Shown: positions 8,501 to 19,935, counted from the stretch's first letter. The stretch: DNA of 64,000 bases from Eublepharis macularius (GCF_028583425.1 NC_072793.1:101231689-101295688), one strand, 5' to 3'. Made by a program: numbers and translations. Notes: generated from the letters alone by a model not told the origin.

Positions 8501-11500
8501 AGTTTGTAATGACTAAGGATACAATTGTCGAAGGCTTTCACGGCCGGAGAACGATGGTTGTTGTGGGTTTTCCGGGCTGTATTGCCGTGGTCTTGGCATT
8601 GTAGTTCCTGACGTTTCGCCAGCAGCTGTGGCTGGCATCTTCAGAGGGGTAGCACCAAAAGACAGAGATCTCTCAGTGTCACAGTGTGGAAAAGATGTAG
8701 GTCATTTGTATCTACTCAGGAGGGGTGGGGTTGAGCTGAGTCATCCTGTAAGAGTTTCCCAGGGTGTGGAATGCTAATGGCGGGAGGCTTCACTGTATCC
8801 TGAGGAGGTTCTTTTGCATATGGATTGGTACTTGATGTGCTAATCTTCTCTGCAGGGCTATTGTCGGGGATAGAATGTTTTGTTAGCCTGGTGTTTTTCA
8901 GAACTGGAAACCATGCTCTGTTCATTCTTAAGGTTTCTTCTTCCCTGTTGAAGTTTTGCTTATGCTTGTGAATTTCAATGGCTTCCCTGTGCAGTCTGAC
9001 AAAGTAGTTGGAAGTGTTGTCCAGTATTTTGGTGTCCTGGAATAAGATACTGTGCCCTGTTTGAGTTAGGCTATGTTCAGCCACTGCTGATTTTTCAGGT
9101 TGTCCAAGTCATGTTCTTTTATTCTTGTCTGGATGCTACGCTTTGTGGTCCCGATGTAAACTTGTCCACAGCTGCAGGGTATACGGTATACTCCTGCAGA
9201 GGTGAGGGGGTCTCTACTGTCTTTTGCTGATCGTAGCATCTGTTGTATTTTTCGGGTGGGTCTGAATACTGCTTGAAGGTTATGCTTTTTCATAAGCTTT
9301 CCCATCTGATCAGTAATTCCTTTGATATATGGCAAAAACACTTTTCCTGTAGGAGACTGTTTTTCCTTGGTTGTTTGATTCATCCTGGGTTTGATTGCTC
9401 TTCGGATTTCATTTCTGGAGTAGCCATTTGCCTGAAGTGCGTGGTTTAGATGATTAATTTCCTCATTGAGAAAGTGCGGCTCACATATCCGTCTTGCACG
9501 ATCCACTAATGTTTTCATTATGCCTCTTTTCTGTCGGGGGTGGTGATTGGAGTTTTTGTGTAAGTACCGATCAGTGTGAGTTGGTTTCCTGTAGACCTTG
9601 TGACCTAACTGAAAGTTTGCTTTGCGGATGACCAGGGTATCCAGGAATGGGAGTTTTCCCTCGATTTCTTTCTCCATTGTGAATTGTATGTTCAGGTGGA
9701 TGTTGTTGAGATGATTCAAAAACCCCATCAATTCTTCCTCCCCATGGCTCCAAATGATAAATGTATCATCCACAAACCGGAACCATACACTGAAACTCAA
9801 TCCACAAGACATACTTGTCAGTTTTGATGTTGTATCCCTGTTTACCAAGGTTCCAGTAAAAGACACTATTGCACTTATTAATCAGATTTTCCCAGAGGAT
9901 GTAACAGCCTTATTCCACCATTGTCTGACAACCAGTTACTTCCAATGGGACAAGGAATTCTGTGAACAGATGGATGGGGTGGCCATGGGGAGCCCACTCA
10001 GCCCAGTTATAGCAAACTTCTACATGGAACATTTTGAAAAAACAGCTCTAGAATCAGCACCCCACAAACCTAGTGTATGGTTCCGGTTTGTGGATGATAC
10101 ATTTATCATTTGGAGCCATGGGGAGGAAGAATTGATGGGGTTTTTGAATCATCTCAACAACATCCACCTGAACATACAATTCACAATGGAGAAAGAAATC
10201 GAGGGAAAACTCCCATTCCTGGATACCCTGGTCATCCGCAAAGCAAACTTTCAGTTAGGTCACAAGGTCTACAGGAAACCAACTCACACTGATCGGTACT
10301 TACACAAAAACTCCAATCACCACCCCCGACAGAAAAGAGGCATAATGAAAACATTAGTGGATCGTGCAAGACGGATATGTGAGCCGCACTTTCTCAATGA
10401 GGAAATTAATCATCTAAACCACGCACTTCAGGCAAATGGCTACTCCAGAAATGAAATCCGAAGAGCAATCAAACCCAGGATGAATCAAACAACCAAGGAA
10501 AAACAGTCTCCTACAGGAAAAGTGTTTTTGCCATATATCAAAGGAATTACTGATCAGATGGGAAAGCTTATGAAAAAGCATAACCTTCAAGCAGTATTCA
10601 GACCCACCCGAAAAATACAACAGATGCTACGATCAGCAAAAGACAGTAGAGACCCCCTCACCTCTGCAGGAGTATACCGTATACCCTGCAGCTGTGGACA
10701 AGTTTACATCGGGACCACAAAGCGTAGCATCCAGACAAGAATAAAAGAACATGACTTGGACAACCTGAAAAATCAGCAGTGGCTGAACATAGCCTAACTC
10801 AAACAGGGCACAGTATCTTATTCCAGGACACCAAAATACTGGACAACACTTCCAACTACTTTGTCAGACTGCACAGGGAAGCCATTGAAATTCACAAGCA
10901 TAAGCAAAACTTCAACAGGGAAGAAGAAACCTTAAGAATGAACAGAGCATGGTTTCCAGTTCTGAAAAACACCAGGCTGACAAAACATTCTATCCCCGAC
11001 AATAGCCCTGCAGAGAAGATTAGCACATCAAGTACCAATCCATATGCAAAAGAACCTCCTCAGGATACAGTGAAGCCTCCCGCCATTAGCATTCCACACC
11101 CTGGGAAACTCTTACAGGATGACTCAGCTCAACCCCACCCCTCCTGAGTAGATACAAATGACCTACATCTTTTCCACACTGTGACACTGAGAGATCTCTG
11201 TCTTTTGGTGCTACACCTCTGAAGATGCCAGCCACAGCTGCTGGCGAAACGTCAGGAACTACAATGCCAAGACCACGGCAATACAGCCCGGAAAACCCAC
11301 AACAACCAAGGATACAATTGTATGAAGTTGTCCAAAGAATTGTTTTCTTTACCTCTGAAGGTGTGTGTGGGTAGAAGTTAGCAGTCAGGATCACTTTATT
11401 GGTCCTTTGCTAGTATAGTCCCATTGTTGCCATTGCCCTTGCGGTCTGTTAACCCAGTTTCTTGTGTTTCTCACCAGGCTATGGGGACACTCCACGTTCC

Positions 11501-14446
11501 AGTGCTTTGGAGACAGCACAAAGCCGCGTTGCCTTTCTTCAGCAAATCTTCAAAGAGCTGAAGCTTCAAAGGCCTGTTCTAATAAGCTCATCCATGAGTG
11601 GCCGCTATTCCATCCCATTCCTTCTGGCCAATGGGGAACAGCTGAAGGGCTTTGTGCCCATTGCACCAGTGGGAACGAAGGACTTCACTATTCAGCAGTA
11701 TCAGCAAATCCAGGTATGGGTTTTAGCGCAGTTCAGTGGAACCCCTTCTGCTAGCTTATTTGATATTGCAATGGCAGCTTTAGCCTGTGATTCTAGTGGG
11801 GAGGAGGGAAAGGGTGAGTGGAGATAGACTTCACAGATGCAGCTTTGGTGCCTTGAATGGAGCGTATTCCGGAAAAAATCTGTACATTGCATGCTGTCAC
11901 TTTGAGTGCAGAATCTGGTGTGACACTGGGCATCCAGGAAAAGTCAACCACACTTTTTTTTTTTTTAAAAAAGCAAGTTTTCAAAAAAATTGGAATGTGT
12001 CAACAGTGATGAAGGACCAGAATTTCTTTCTTCCTAATATTCAGTGGCTTTGAGCAGCTTCAAAGCTACTTTTTTTCTACCTCCTAATCTCTGATCCTGG
12101 CCAGCCAAAATTTTTGTCCCTTCCCATTCTGACTCTTCCCCTGCTGCCCAATCCAGAGTCTTGGTTCTTTAAACAAACTGTGACACCCAGATAAGGAAAT
12201 GCATGCCAGCTTGTTTCTTTTGCATACTTTGTCTGCCTGAGGTTTGGAGGGAAACCCTGATGTGAAGAACAGTAAGGGCCGAATTGTTCTTTCAGTCATA
12301 CTGCTTCAGATCTTCCTTACAACCTTGCTTTCATATACGTTGATAGCATTTCACTTATGTTCCAAACCTGCTGCAGTAAAGCCTTTTCTAAAGACTAAGT
12401 TTGTAATCTGTCCCTGCTAGAGAGACTGGGTTCCCAGCATTCCCACCGCCCCAGAATGCTAGCCTGTTCTGTCTGCATCTCAGCAACGAGCACACTCATG
12501 TCATGTGATGTGGTTCCATGACACACTGCACGTTATGGTGAACTAGGAAAGAGAAGTAGAACTTGAAAGAAGTGAAGTGAAGGTAGATGTTTGAGGAGCC
12601 ATTACTTTGGTTTCTTAATCCTTGCAAGAAAGAAGCGGGTGGAGAGAGGCTCTGTTTTTAAAAAAAATTCTGTTTTCAAAATCACAATACTAATAACGTT
12701 TACAAGGATAAGTATCTGCACTCCAGGTTTTTGCTGAGCTTACTCGTTTCTCCCTGTGAGAGAGTAGTAGTGTAGCGTAGTGGCTAAATTCCAGGTAAGG
12801 ACGTTCTTGGCTCTAATCCTTTCTGGGGCATGAGCTTTATGAGGTGATCTTTGGGAAGCCTCTCCTTCTCAGCTTCTGCAATATAAAGATAACAAGGGGG
12901 TGGCACCACAAGAATTGTGTGGGTGAGGGAGTCAGGCTGGACTTCTTGGTGCCCCACATGACCACTGATGCCAGCAGAGCCCCCCCCCCAGGTATACTCA
13001 CATTGAAACAGTGTGAGTGAATTGATGACCCAGTGAAGAGGCAGAGCACCTGCTTGCATCATTTCAGTGGGACAACGGCATGGGCGGGGGCGGCTTGCAT
13101 GGATCCACACTGGGTCCCTGGAGCCTCAAACAAAAACTATTGGCAAAGAGTGGAGACTCCCAACCATTCTGGAACGGAAGCGATAGGGTGGGTGGCCCAG
13201 TGCTTTGCTACCTCAGTGAGTCCTGTGGATGGATGGCTAGCTGTTGGGAGAATCGCAAGGAGGTGGTGGGGAGCTTCTGGTCTTGCTGATGGGCATGCCT
13301 AGCCAGTGCCAACTTCTTTTCCTTATTTGAGGTGGTAGTAATGAATCCCTGGCTGCTTCACCCCCTTGGTAGCAACAATTAGGATTTCCCAGTGGTTGAA
13401 GTTCCCCCTGAAGTCAGAGGGAGGTGGGCTTTGTGTGCATGTGCAGAAAACATTTTTGAGTTTTACGCGCACACACACGCACACACACACATGTAATTTT
13501 CCTAGTTTTTTGGATTTTTTGCAAATGAGGGGTCCCCCAAAATCTGTAGAAATGTGTTTTGTAGGCAAGGGGGGCAGATGTGTGGATTTAAGCATTCGCA
13601 TGTGAGGGACCACTTGAAATTAGATAGGATACTGATTACTTTATAGGGTGGCTGTGAGGATTCCAAGAAGATAATGTATTTGAAGCACTTTAAATATTTA
13701 TATATTAAATATTATGTATTTAATATTTATGTATTAATATATAGCCTGGGCCTGTGGGGTTGCAAAGCACTGTCTGCACAGTCACCACTATCTCCCATGT
13801 GCGCCTTCCTGTGCTTTCATATTATCTCAGGCCCTTTTTTGTGTTCCATTTTTCTCTAAGATACAAACTAAGGGGACGAAGTAGAGTCTTTACAACTACG
13901 GCTCTCCCTCTCTTTTGCTCCCAACCAAGAACATTCATTGGTTCGTTTAGCCATAAGCACACATCATATATTTTTCTCATTTTTCTAATGGTGTTGGCTA
14001 AGGTTAGTGTTTGCTTTTACCTTCCAATTTCAGCTGGTTCCTAGCACTCTATATTAGCTTAATTTTATTGCAGTTCTTAAATTTGCTTTCTAAAATGGTC
14101 TTGGTACTGATTTGTGTTTTCTGTATATGTGTTAGTTTGAGCATTTCCATCAGTGGGAAAGGCAATTTGGACATATTACAAATACATTCAGGGGGCCTTT
14201 CAAAAAGCTGCCTGCAGGCTCTGGTAAAAAGTACCTAATCTATTAATGTTTTGATTTTTTTAGACTCCAACTTTGATTATTTATGGAGAACACGATACTG
14301 GCCTGGGTCTTCAGTCCCTGCAAAGCCTTCAACAGATGCCCAAATCCACCGTTGTTGTGCTGCCCGGAGCTGGCCATGCCTGTTACCTTGATAAACCTCA
14401 GGAGTTTCACAAGGTGCTCCTGAATTTCCTGGGAGACCTCAAGTGA
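5271..14446 (+). CDS. ABHD14A: ABHD14A, alpha/beta-hydrolase domain protein 14A
   Basis: The CDS joins 5271-5539, 7032-7147, 11478-11713 and 14264-14446: 804 nt, 267 residues, against 271 in human. Phases match at every GT-AG junction. Residues about 10-27 are a hydrophobic segment after a basic N-terminus, a type II membrane anchor as in the human protein. An N-V-T sequon lies at residues 58-60. The hydrolase domain starts about residue 90 (LEIIFLHGQSF), with the probable nucleophile S167 in SSSMSGRYS, D218 in YGEHD and H245 in GAGHAC; these match the Ser111/Asp162/His188 triad of the paralogue ABHD14B. Physiological substrate and role are poorly known; the mouse gene was found as a cerebellar granule-cell transcript reduced in Zic1 mutants. 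Its downstream neighbour is ACY1, as in mammals. Identity is firm. Initiation at codon 1 or the next ATG (codon 3) cannot be separated. Confidence 0.97.
5540..6224 (+). other. ABHD14A intron, unremarkable part
   Basis: A C-run (about 5859-5869) is present. I recognise no repeat before the palindrome at 6236. Confidence 0.4.
6236..6454. repeat. Head-to-head inverted pair of a hammerhead-like repeat
   Basis: Two copies of one repeat face each other around a central GTCAGATACATCTGAC (6315-6330). The left copy is on the - strand, the right on the +. Both carry CTTTCGAGAATCACAG and its complement, and the right copy also has the family 3' end ACAGACTAACACGGCTA. The pair is bounded by near-identical 11-mers, CATGAGTTGCA (6225-6235) and CATGTGTTGCA (6455-6465), read as a target-site duplication, so the pair probably inserted as one unit. 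The arms differ by a 2-nt indel near their outer ends. Confidence 0.8.
6466..7031 (+). other. ABHD14A intron, unremarkable part
   Basis: Ends in the polypyrimidine tract and tandem TAGCAG acceptor of coding exon 2. No repeat recognised. Confidence 0.4.
7032..7147 (+). CDS. ABHD14A: ABHD14A coding exon 2
   Basis: Encodes LEIIFLHGQSFTSKTWEEL to IDLPG, the first strands of the hydrolase fold and the oxyanion-loop HG. The acceptor is a NAGNAG (TAGCAG, 7026-7031); using the upstream AG would start the exon at 7029 and change K to N-R without a frame change. Donor GTAAGA at 7148. Confidence 0.95.
7148..8080 (+). other. ABHD14A intron, unremarkable part
   Basis: No gene or clearly recognisable repeat seen. 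Confidence 0.4.
8084..8325 (+). repeat. Probable dispersed repeat fragment
   Basis: The string TCATAGCTGACTTATGGCGA, followed by a GGCAAGAGAC and GTGGTTTGCCAT pair, resembles a repeat common in lizard genomes. I cannot assign it to a class, and the right boundary is a guess. Confidence 0.4.
8515..8528. repeat. Target-site duplication, left copy
   Basis: AAGGATACAATTGT, identical to 11308-11321, flanks the whole Penelope-like palindrome. Confidence 0.9.
8603..8650 (-). ncRNA. Hammerhead-ribozyme-like motif, left Penelope copy
   Basis: The - strand carries the core CTGAAGA, a hairpin with GCCAGC/GCTGGC arms, then GAAAC and GTC, with CCT/AGG as a short stem I. Penelope-like elements are known to carry minimal hammerheads in their terminal repeat region. 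One extra base sits between CTGAAGA and stem II compared with the textbook core, so activity is uncertain. Confidence 0.55.
9066..9791 (-). pseudogene. Penelope-type RT/GIY-YIG reading frame, left copy
   Basis: Begins within the RT palm at WFRFVDD and runs through the GIY-YIG domain. The protein is identical to the corresponding part of the right copy. Confidence 0.9.
9792..10797 (+). pseudogene. Penelope-type RT/GIY-YIG reading frame, right copy
   Basis: This open frame covers RT motifs (FDVVSLFTKVP, MGSPLSPVIANF, FVDDTFIIW) and runs into the GIY-YIG domain (YRIPCSCGQVYIG). It belongs to a 5'-truncated mobile element and is not a host gene. The left copy has the same frame on the - strand at about 9066-9791, with identical residues over the shared part. 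Confidence 0.9.
11213..11260 (+). ncRNA. Hammerhead-ribozyme-like motif, right Penelope copy
   Basis: Mirror copy of 8603-8650: CTGAAGA at 11219-11225, stem II GCCAGC/GCTGGC, GAAA at 11246-11249, and GTC at 11251-11253 as the expected cleavage triplet. Confidence 0.55.
11308..11321. repeat. Target-site duplication, right copy
   Basis: AAGGATACAATTGT, identical to 8515-8528. Confidence 0.9.
11478..11713 (+). CDS. ABHD14A: ABHD14A coding exon 3
   Basis: Acceptor TCACCAG at 11471-11477. Encodes YGDTPRSS to QYQQIQ, including the nucleophile motif SSSMSGRYSIPF and GFVPIAPVGT. Donor GTATGG at 11714, phase 0. The exon starts only 156 bases after the Penelope-like palindrome's right duplication. 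Confidence 0.96.
11714..12764 (+). other. ABHD14A last intron, unremarkable part
   Basis: Short T and A runs; no gene or recognised repeat. Confidence 0.4.
12765..12898 (+). repeat. MIR-like SINE fragment
   Basis: A tRNA-like head (GTGTAGCGTAGTGGCTAAAT) is followed by a degraded body ending CTTCTGCAATATAAAGATAA, the layout of MIR-type SINEs. Strongly decayed. Confidence 0.45.
12899..14263 (+). other. ABHD14A last intron, remainder
   Basis: Contains a short CA microsatellite (about 13467-13493) and an AT-rich patch (about 13680-13745). No gene seen. Confidence 0.4.
14264..14446 (+). CDS. ABHD14A: ABHD14A coding exon 4, with stop
   Basis: Acceptor TTTTTTTAG ending 14263. Encodes TPTLIIYGEHD to FLGDLK followed by TGA, including the acidic (D218) and histidine (H245, GAGHACYLDKP) members of the triad. 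Confidence 0.97.
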   Translation, partial: TPTLIIYGEHDTGLGLQSLQSLQQMPKSTVVVLPGAGHACYLDKPQEFHKVLLNFLGDLK

Positions 14447-17400
14447 CTGTGGAATCCTCTTCACCTTGGCTCCTTCTTCCTGAGGGGGAAAAAAACAAGA
14501 CAGTCTGTACCACATGACTGGGGTTGCTGTGTGTTTGAATCTGTTACTCCATATTTAAAGGGCTATGGGTTTTCCTGACTGTTCACAGGAGGAGCTTCTC
14601 AGTATTTGCTTGTGGGGCTGTTTCCATTTTGTCTGTTTCCAGGCACAACTGGCTAAATTCTGCAGTCTAAGCAGAAAAAATGGATTAAGGGGTAAATGGA
14701 GCTGAGTGACTCCTTTTTCTTTGAGGTGTTTGTTACAAAAGAGTCTGGAGAATTTGATCTGTGCTTCATGGTGAGCCTGTCATCCTGCTTAAGAGCTGAC
14801 CCCTCTGGATGAAGACGCAACTGAGCCTCCAACGTCTTATTTCAGGAGCACAAGCCGTTTTTATAATGCTGAGCTTTCACTTTTCCATCAACAGTGGATT
14901 TCTACAGCTGCCGCAAGGCTCACGTTCTCATCATGTACTTGTTCCTTCACTTTCTACCTTTTTCTTGGATGGGATCTCCTAGAACTTCTCCACTGATGAA
15001 ATGAAATCAGGTGGACGTTTGTATTGAATAATACTGTCCCATAGTGTTTGTGTGAGTGAGAGACCTTGTATATCTGAGCATAAGGAGGTGGTTTTAGAAT
15101 TAGCAGGAATGCCTTTAGAGATAAATTATATTTAAAAAATCCCTATTTTAAATCAATCTTCCCACCACAAAATAGACAGACGCACACACAGAAATGCTTT
15201 AGTGTTTATGATGCCTGAGGCTCCGCATCTAGTACGTTGCTTGTTGTATGTGAATGACTTTGTTGTTGTTGTTGGGGATTGTTAAATGAGCTGTTGTCCA
15301 AAGTAGGAGGAGTGGGATTTAGGGTGATTGAACTAATAAGTTATACAGGGAATGCAGCCTGCATCATGAGGTTATAAGCCACTTTAGGCATTCAAGCATT
15401 GCAGAACTGTTAGGCATCAATCCTTTCCATGTATGTGCTCATGTGAGGCACTGAATAGAGCAAGGAAATCTTGTCTGACAATAGCGTGGACTCCTACTTG
15501 TCAGTCATCTTCAAGTGGACCTCCTCTCTGCTTAACCGTATGTAAAAGCATTGCATTGGCCAGATGTATTACTCTATCCTTTGTTGTTAATGTGCTGCAG
15601 CACCCTACAACTTGGGCTGCTCAGCCTCTAAGGGGTGATCTGACTTTAGACTGTTGCTTATATCCCTGAAGGTGAAGATCTGAGTGCACCTGTCATAATG
15701 GACATTTGGCTTTACCTTACCTCTCTCAATAACACTCCAATATGGATCTTGGGCATTTCCATGATGCTGCAATAATACAACTAAGTTTGCTAGAACCCTT
15801 ATTCTAGTAAAATTCCACATGGCTCATTTAGACAAGATATTTCCTCTGTTGTTGCAAACATGCTTTCTGTTCTTCTTAAGTTCTCCACTAAATGTTTTCA
15901 GGTGAATTATTTCTGTGTTCCTCAGCACTCTAAATTGTCTAGGTTGATTTGTTTTGAACTGTTAGACAAATAAGACACAACATGGTAACTTGAGTCAACT
16001 TGTGGTTAATTTCATATGTTGGGGACTTCTGTTACAGCTTTAATCTACTGTAAGCACTTGCCTGAACAATCTTGGGCCATCTTCAGATATTACTGAGTGG
16101 TACAGCAACCTACTGTGCTGTGTGCAAAGTGGGCCATTGCCTTTGGGGCCACAGGTGGCCAAGAGCAAACAGAACCAAACCCCAGCAGCTCTGCTGGTAC
16201 CTCAAGAGGCCACTTGGCTCAGACCCTTTATGGCAGTGGCATTTGGTGTCAGCTCAGCAGTTGCTGCTTCTGCACTGTTGCTAATTTGGGTGAGGAAGCA
16301 ACAGGTGAGCTGATGCCCTTTGGTGCTGCTCAGCTGAGTGGCTTCTGCAGCACAGGCTTGCAGCACCACTGGGGGCTGCTCAGCTTCGCTTGCTTCAGGG
16401 CCAACTTCACTTCCCAGTCTATTGCTGGTAGTATGGGAGTTGTGTGCATGATTTTCCACAATGCATACAATGGGTGTATTGATAGATGTGATTCTAACTT
16501 GTTAGGGAAATTGGCCAGTTTTTTGCTGGCTTTCATGCCTAAACACATGAAGCTAATGCTAAGGTGGTATCTGTCCTGTAAATGCGGCGCGTGGTCTCTT
16601 TTGGTGGGAGGGTTTTACTCAGATGGGACATGTCTGTCTCTAACTATTCCCTCACTTTCCCTTTTTTTGAATGAGCATTTTCAACACGTGCAAGCAAACA
16701 TAAGACACTGATGGGAGAGTGAATGTGCCTCAGATTAGGACTGGATTTGTAATCTAGAATATAGAAGTTTTGTGCTTTTTTGGAGACACTGAAATTCACC
16801 TTTACTCTTGGTGAAATTGACTTTTAAAAGGTTTTTTGGCTACCTGACCTATCCAGGAAAAAAAAAACTTTTCTTATTTAAAGTTTAATGCCTCAAAGCT
16901 CTCTTTCACAGAGACATGATGGAATTTGGAAAGCAGGCAAATATTCAAAGTTAAACAAAGTCCAAAGGGGCTTTACATAAATTCAAGATAATTATTAAAG
17001 GACTAGTTAAGGAATAGATCCTCGGTTGGCTTGAGTAATACAGAGCATGTGCCAAGTCCAGGATTTCTTTTGTCCTGCAGCTGTGATGAGAACTGGCCTC
17101 CTGGCCTCTGCATTACCTAGGCAGATTCATTTGCTATACCAGGTGGAGATGTGTAGAATATATGTCAATGGCATGCATTTACCGTGGAATATGTTTGTGG
17201 TACAAAGACTGTTGTTTGCCGCAGAGACATGGGATTGTTCTCTTGCAGTGACACACGCCAGTGCTGATCAGAGCTCCATGTCCTTTGTTCATGAAGTGTT
17301 ATGAATGTATACCTCAGCTTTGCACTTGCTAGTGTTTACCGTGGTAAAGACGCCCGTTTCATGTCATGGGCTCCATGAACAGTGAAGCAGAAGCATGGGG

Positions 17401-19209
17401 TTATAGATTAGCCCTGTTGCCTGTCCACTGCATATTTACACATCTCTTAGCTACAGACACTGTGAGTTAGCCTTAAAAATCATGGAGAAATCCTATGTAA
17501 TAGCAAACATTTGCACAGGGGCAAGACACAAGAGGTAGAAAGTCAAGCCCCTCATTGCTCCAGTGCAATTTCTTCTCATGGAGCACCGTAAGAGAAGACT
17601 GTCTTGCTCCACACGGATGTTGCTGAAGTCGACCAAACTTTTCTCTATTCATTCCTGCTTCTGAAGCAACATGCCTGCATCACATGCAAAAGAGGATGGA
17701 AAAGTTTGTCAAATTCAAGGCTCGCTGTGTATTGCTTAGATGCTATTTTTGTGTTTCAGGTATGCTTTGAACCCCTTAGGCAGGTTACTGCACTGCCCCA
17801 GTGGCTTTTGTAGAAGCAGAACCTTCCAGCTCTTCCTGTGAAATTGGAAGTTGGCTGAAGAGACTCTCCTGGCAGCTCTGCTGTGTGCAAGCCTGAGCAC
17901 TGTTCCAAAAGATACTTAAAATTCAGGGCATGGTGCAGTAGCGTTGAATGAGGACAGTGACCTCAAGAGGTTCTGGGAAATACAGGCATATAACAATAGG
18001 GGTTTGGGAAGCTGCTTGGGAATTTGAAGTTAGGGAGAGCATTGTGTGGTATCATTGCTGTAGCCCCCAGAGGACTTCAGTTGTACAGTTGTGCAAAGGC
18101 TTGCTCAAGCCAAACTGGCACTGTGCATATTATTTTTGTATATAGACACAGTACAGGTAAGAACTTGCTTCTAAAAGGTTCACAAATTGAAGAAAAACCG
18201 GTAGGATGGATAAGCCTGTCCTTGGGCAGAGAGTTGGACTACATTTTTAAAATCAGTACTGTGTAGGGGAACCCATAGAACAAAGGCCACCCAAATCCCA
18301 CTAGTAACCGCATCATTTGAAATAAAAATCCTATCTGGCTTTCTTTAAAAAGTACATATTAAATATTGCTGTCTTCGATTGTCACAGTAGTTAGCTCTGA
18401 TTGTCAAAAGAAAAAATTCACATATTTGCGTATTTTAAAAATGGATCTGAGCTGCATTGTCTAAAAGGTTGCTGCTGCCTGCCTCTATTCTGGCCCCTGG
18501 TACAAGCTGGGTTCTGAAGCTGCTGCCTCACAAATAAGGAAATGTGGACCACTTTGTCTCCTACCCTGGCCTGTTAGAAAAAGATAGGCAGCATAACCAG
18601 CCAGGGATGGGGGAGGGGTTGTTTCTATGCTTGTTTGCCTTTGTGTAGGTGGGGTGTGTCTGGTAGTAGCAGCTGGGGGCATGTCTTCTACATACACATG
18701 CAATGAAAAGCATACAATTATGAAATGGCTGTAAGCCTACCACATTTGAAAGGTGCTTCATAGGGAGCCTCACCCTGGAAAGAACAAGGATTTCTGATTG
18801 CCTCCAATCTCCAGCCAGTTCCAGGCATGCCATTTGAGAAAGACTGGAATCTTCGCTCTTCCTGTGCCTTCCTTTATACATAGGGAATGCCTGGCCAGTT
18901 CACATCTGAGTCTAGACTGATATTTGTCTAAAGACAGTGCACAGAATACAACCTGAGAACAAAGGTTGCTGTTCAAGAGAAACTATATAAATGAAGGCAG
19001 CAAGTAGTCCAAAGCATACCCGAAAGCAAAAAGCTCTGAGACGTATAGACCATCTACAATAACACCAAATAGTTATGCAAGCTTTTAAGCTGTGTTATTT
19101 TTGGAAGCTTGAACTCTATTTTGTGTTATTTTGGATTGGTCAATACAAAGGTATTACATAGCTTTTATGTATAACTGAAGGCAGTGAGCTTTAAGTACTT
19201 CAATTATAA
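14447..19209 (+). other. ABHD14A 3' UTR and intergenic DNA
   Basis: I find no AATAAA or ATTAAA close to the stop; the first I see are ATTAAA near 16994 and AATAAA at 18321, so the 3' end is unplaced. No coding region is supported. A 204-codon frame at 16097-16711 resembles no known protein and looks like chance. Confidence 0.4.
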
Positions 19210-19211
19210 AG

Positions 19212-19332
19212 ATCTAAGAGGTAGCCATGTTAGTCTGTTTCAAAGTAGCAAAAGAATCTTGTAGCACCTTAAAAACTAATAAGCTGGTTGGGCCATAAGT
19301 TTTCAAAGCCAAAGCCCACTTGATCAAATGCA
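19212..19332 (-). repeat. Copy of the hammerhead-like dispersed repeat
   Basis: On the - strand it reads from a decayed GATCAAGTGGGCTTTGGC core to TTAGTTTTTAAGGTGC, ending CAGACTAACATGGCTACC. Same family as 6236-6454. Confidence 0.75.
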
Positions 19333-19935
19333 TGAAGTATTATGTTCAGTTACATTAATTATCAAAGTGCATCTCAGAACTGGGCAGGTTTTTCACAACA
19401 GTGAGTGAAAGAATTTCCTCTCATTGTTCATTGCATGACTAGTGTGGAAAAAAACCTGACATGATAGGGTAGGTCATTGCCCCCAGCTGTTGCAAAGTGG
19501 TCACTTGTGAATGCCTCTCAAACACCTTAGGCTGCCAGTTTCATACTTCTTGGTGTTGAAATTAAGCACACTTCCCCTTTGTGCTTTCAGGAGAGTGAAG
19601 GTCAATGGTGAGCAAGGCAAAAAAGAACACACCAGCTAAATCAAGATAAACCCAGCAGCATTCCACTGAGTGTTTTTCCAAATGTTCCTACATATCTCAT
19701 GTAAACTGGAGTTAGCTTAATCTATGCAGACCCTTCATATGTCTCATTAGTTATCTACAATACTATAATAGGAAAATGAACACTTATGCATACATGCAAG
19801 AACAAGTAAGAATTCAGGTTTTGCACAAGGTATGTTGTATGTGCCAGGGTGGTATATTTACATAAGCAGGGTATAGCCCATTGAAAAGTAAAAGTGTTGA
19901 GTTGCCATCCTAAACCTAGTTGCTTCCTCAAATTT
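19333..19935. other. Intergenic, nothing recognised
   Basis: No gene or assignable repeat seen. Confidence 0.35.

Larger units (their letters stand above)
8529..11307. mobile_element. Penelope-like element, head-to-head inverted dimer
   Basis: A 2,779-bp insertion bounded by a 14-bp duplication. The left copy (8529-9791) is on the - strand and the right (9792-11307) on the +; their 5' ends meet in the middle. The arms 8556-9791 and 10072-11307 are each 1,236 bp and nearly identical; I noted one mismatch (8648 against 11215). The 280-bp spacer 9792-10071 belongs only to the right copy, which is longer at its 5' end. Both arms encode the Penelope-type reverse transcriptase palm (WFRFVDDTFIIW) and the linked GIY-YIG endonuclease (VYRIPCSCGQVYIGTTK). 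The right copy adds upstream RT motifs (DILVSFDVVSLFTKVP, GVAMGSPLSPVIANFYMEH). Both copies are 5'-truncated and have about one further shared break, so neither looks whole. The near-identical arms suggest a young insertion. It lies in the intron before ABHD14A coding exon 3. Confidence 0.93.

Noticed and set aside
9792-10797. RT/GIY-YIG frame as a host gene
   Set aside because: It lies within a duplicated, target-site-flanked Penelope-like insertion.
16097-16711. 204-codon + strand frame
   Set aside because: No recognisable domain, odd Cys/Ser-rich composition, overlapping alternatives in other frames; probably chance.
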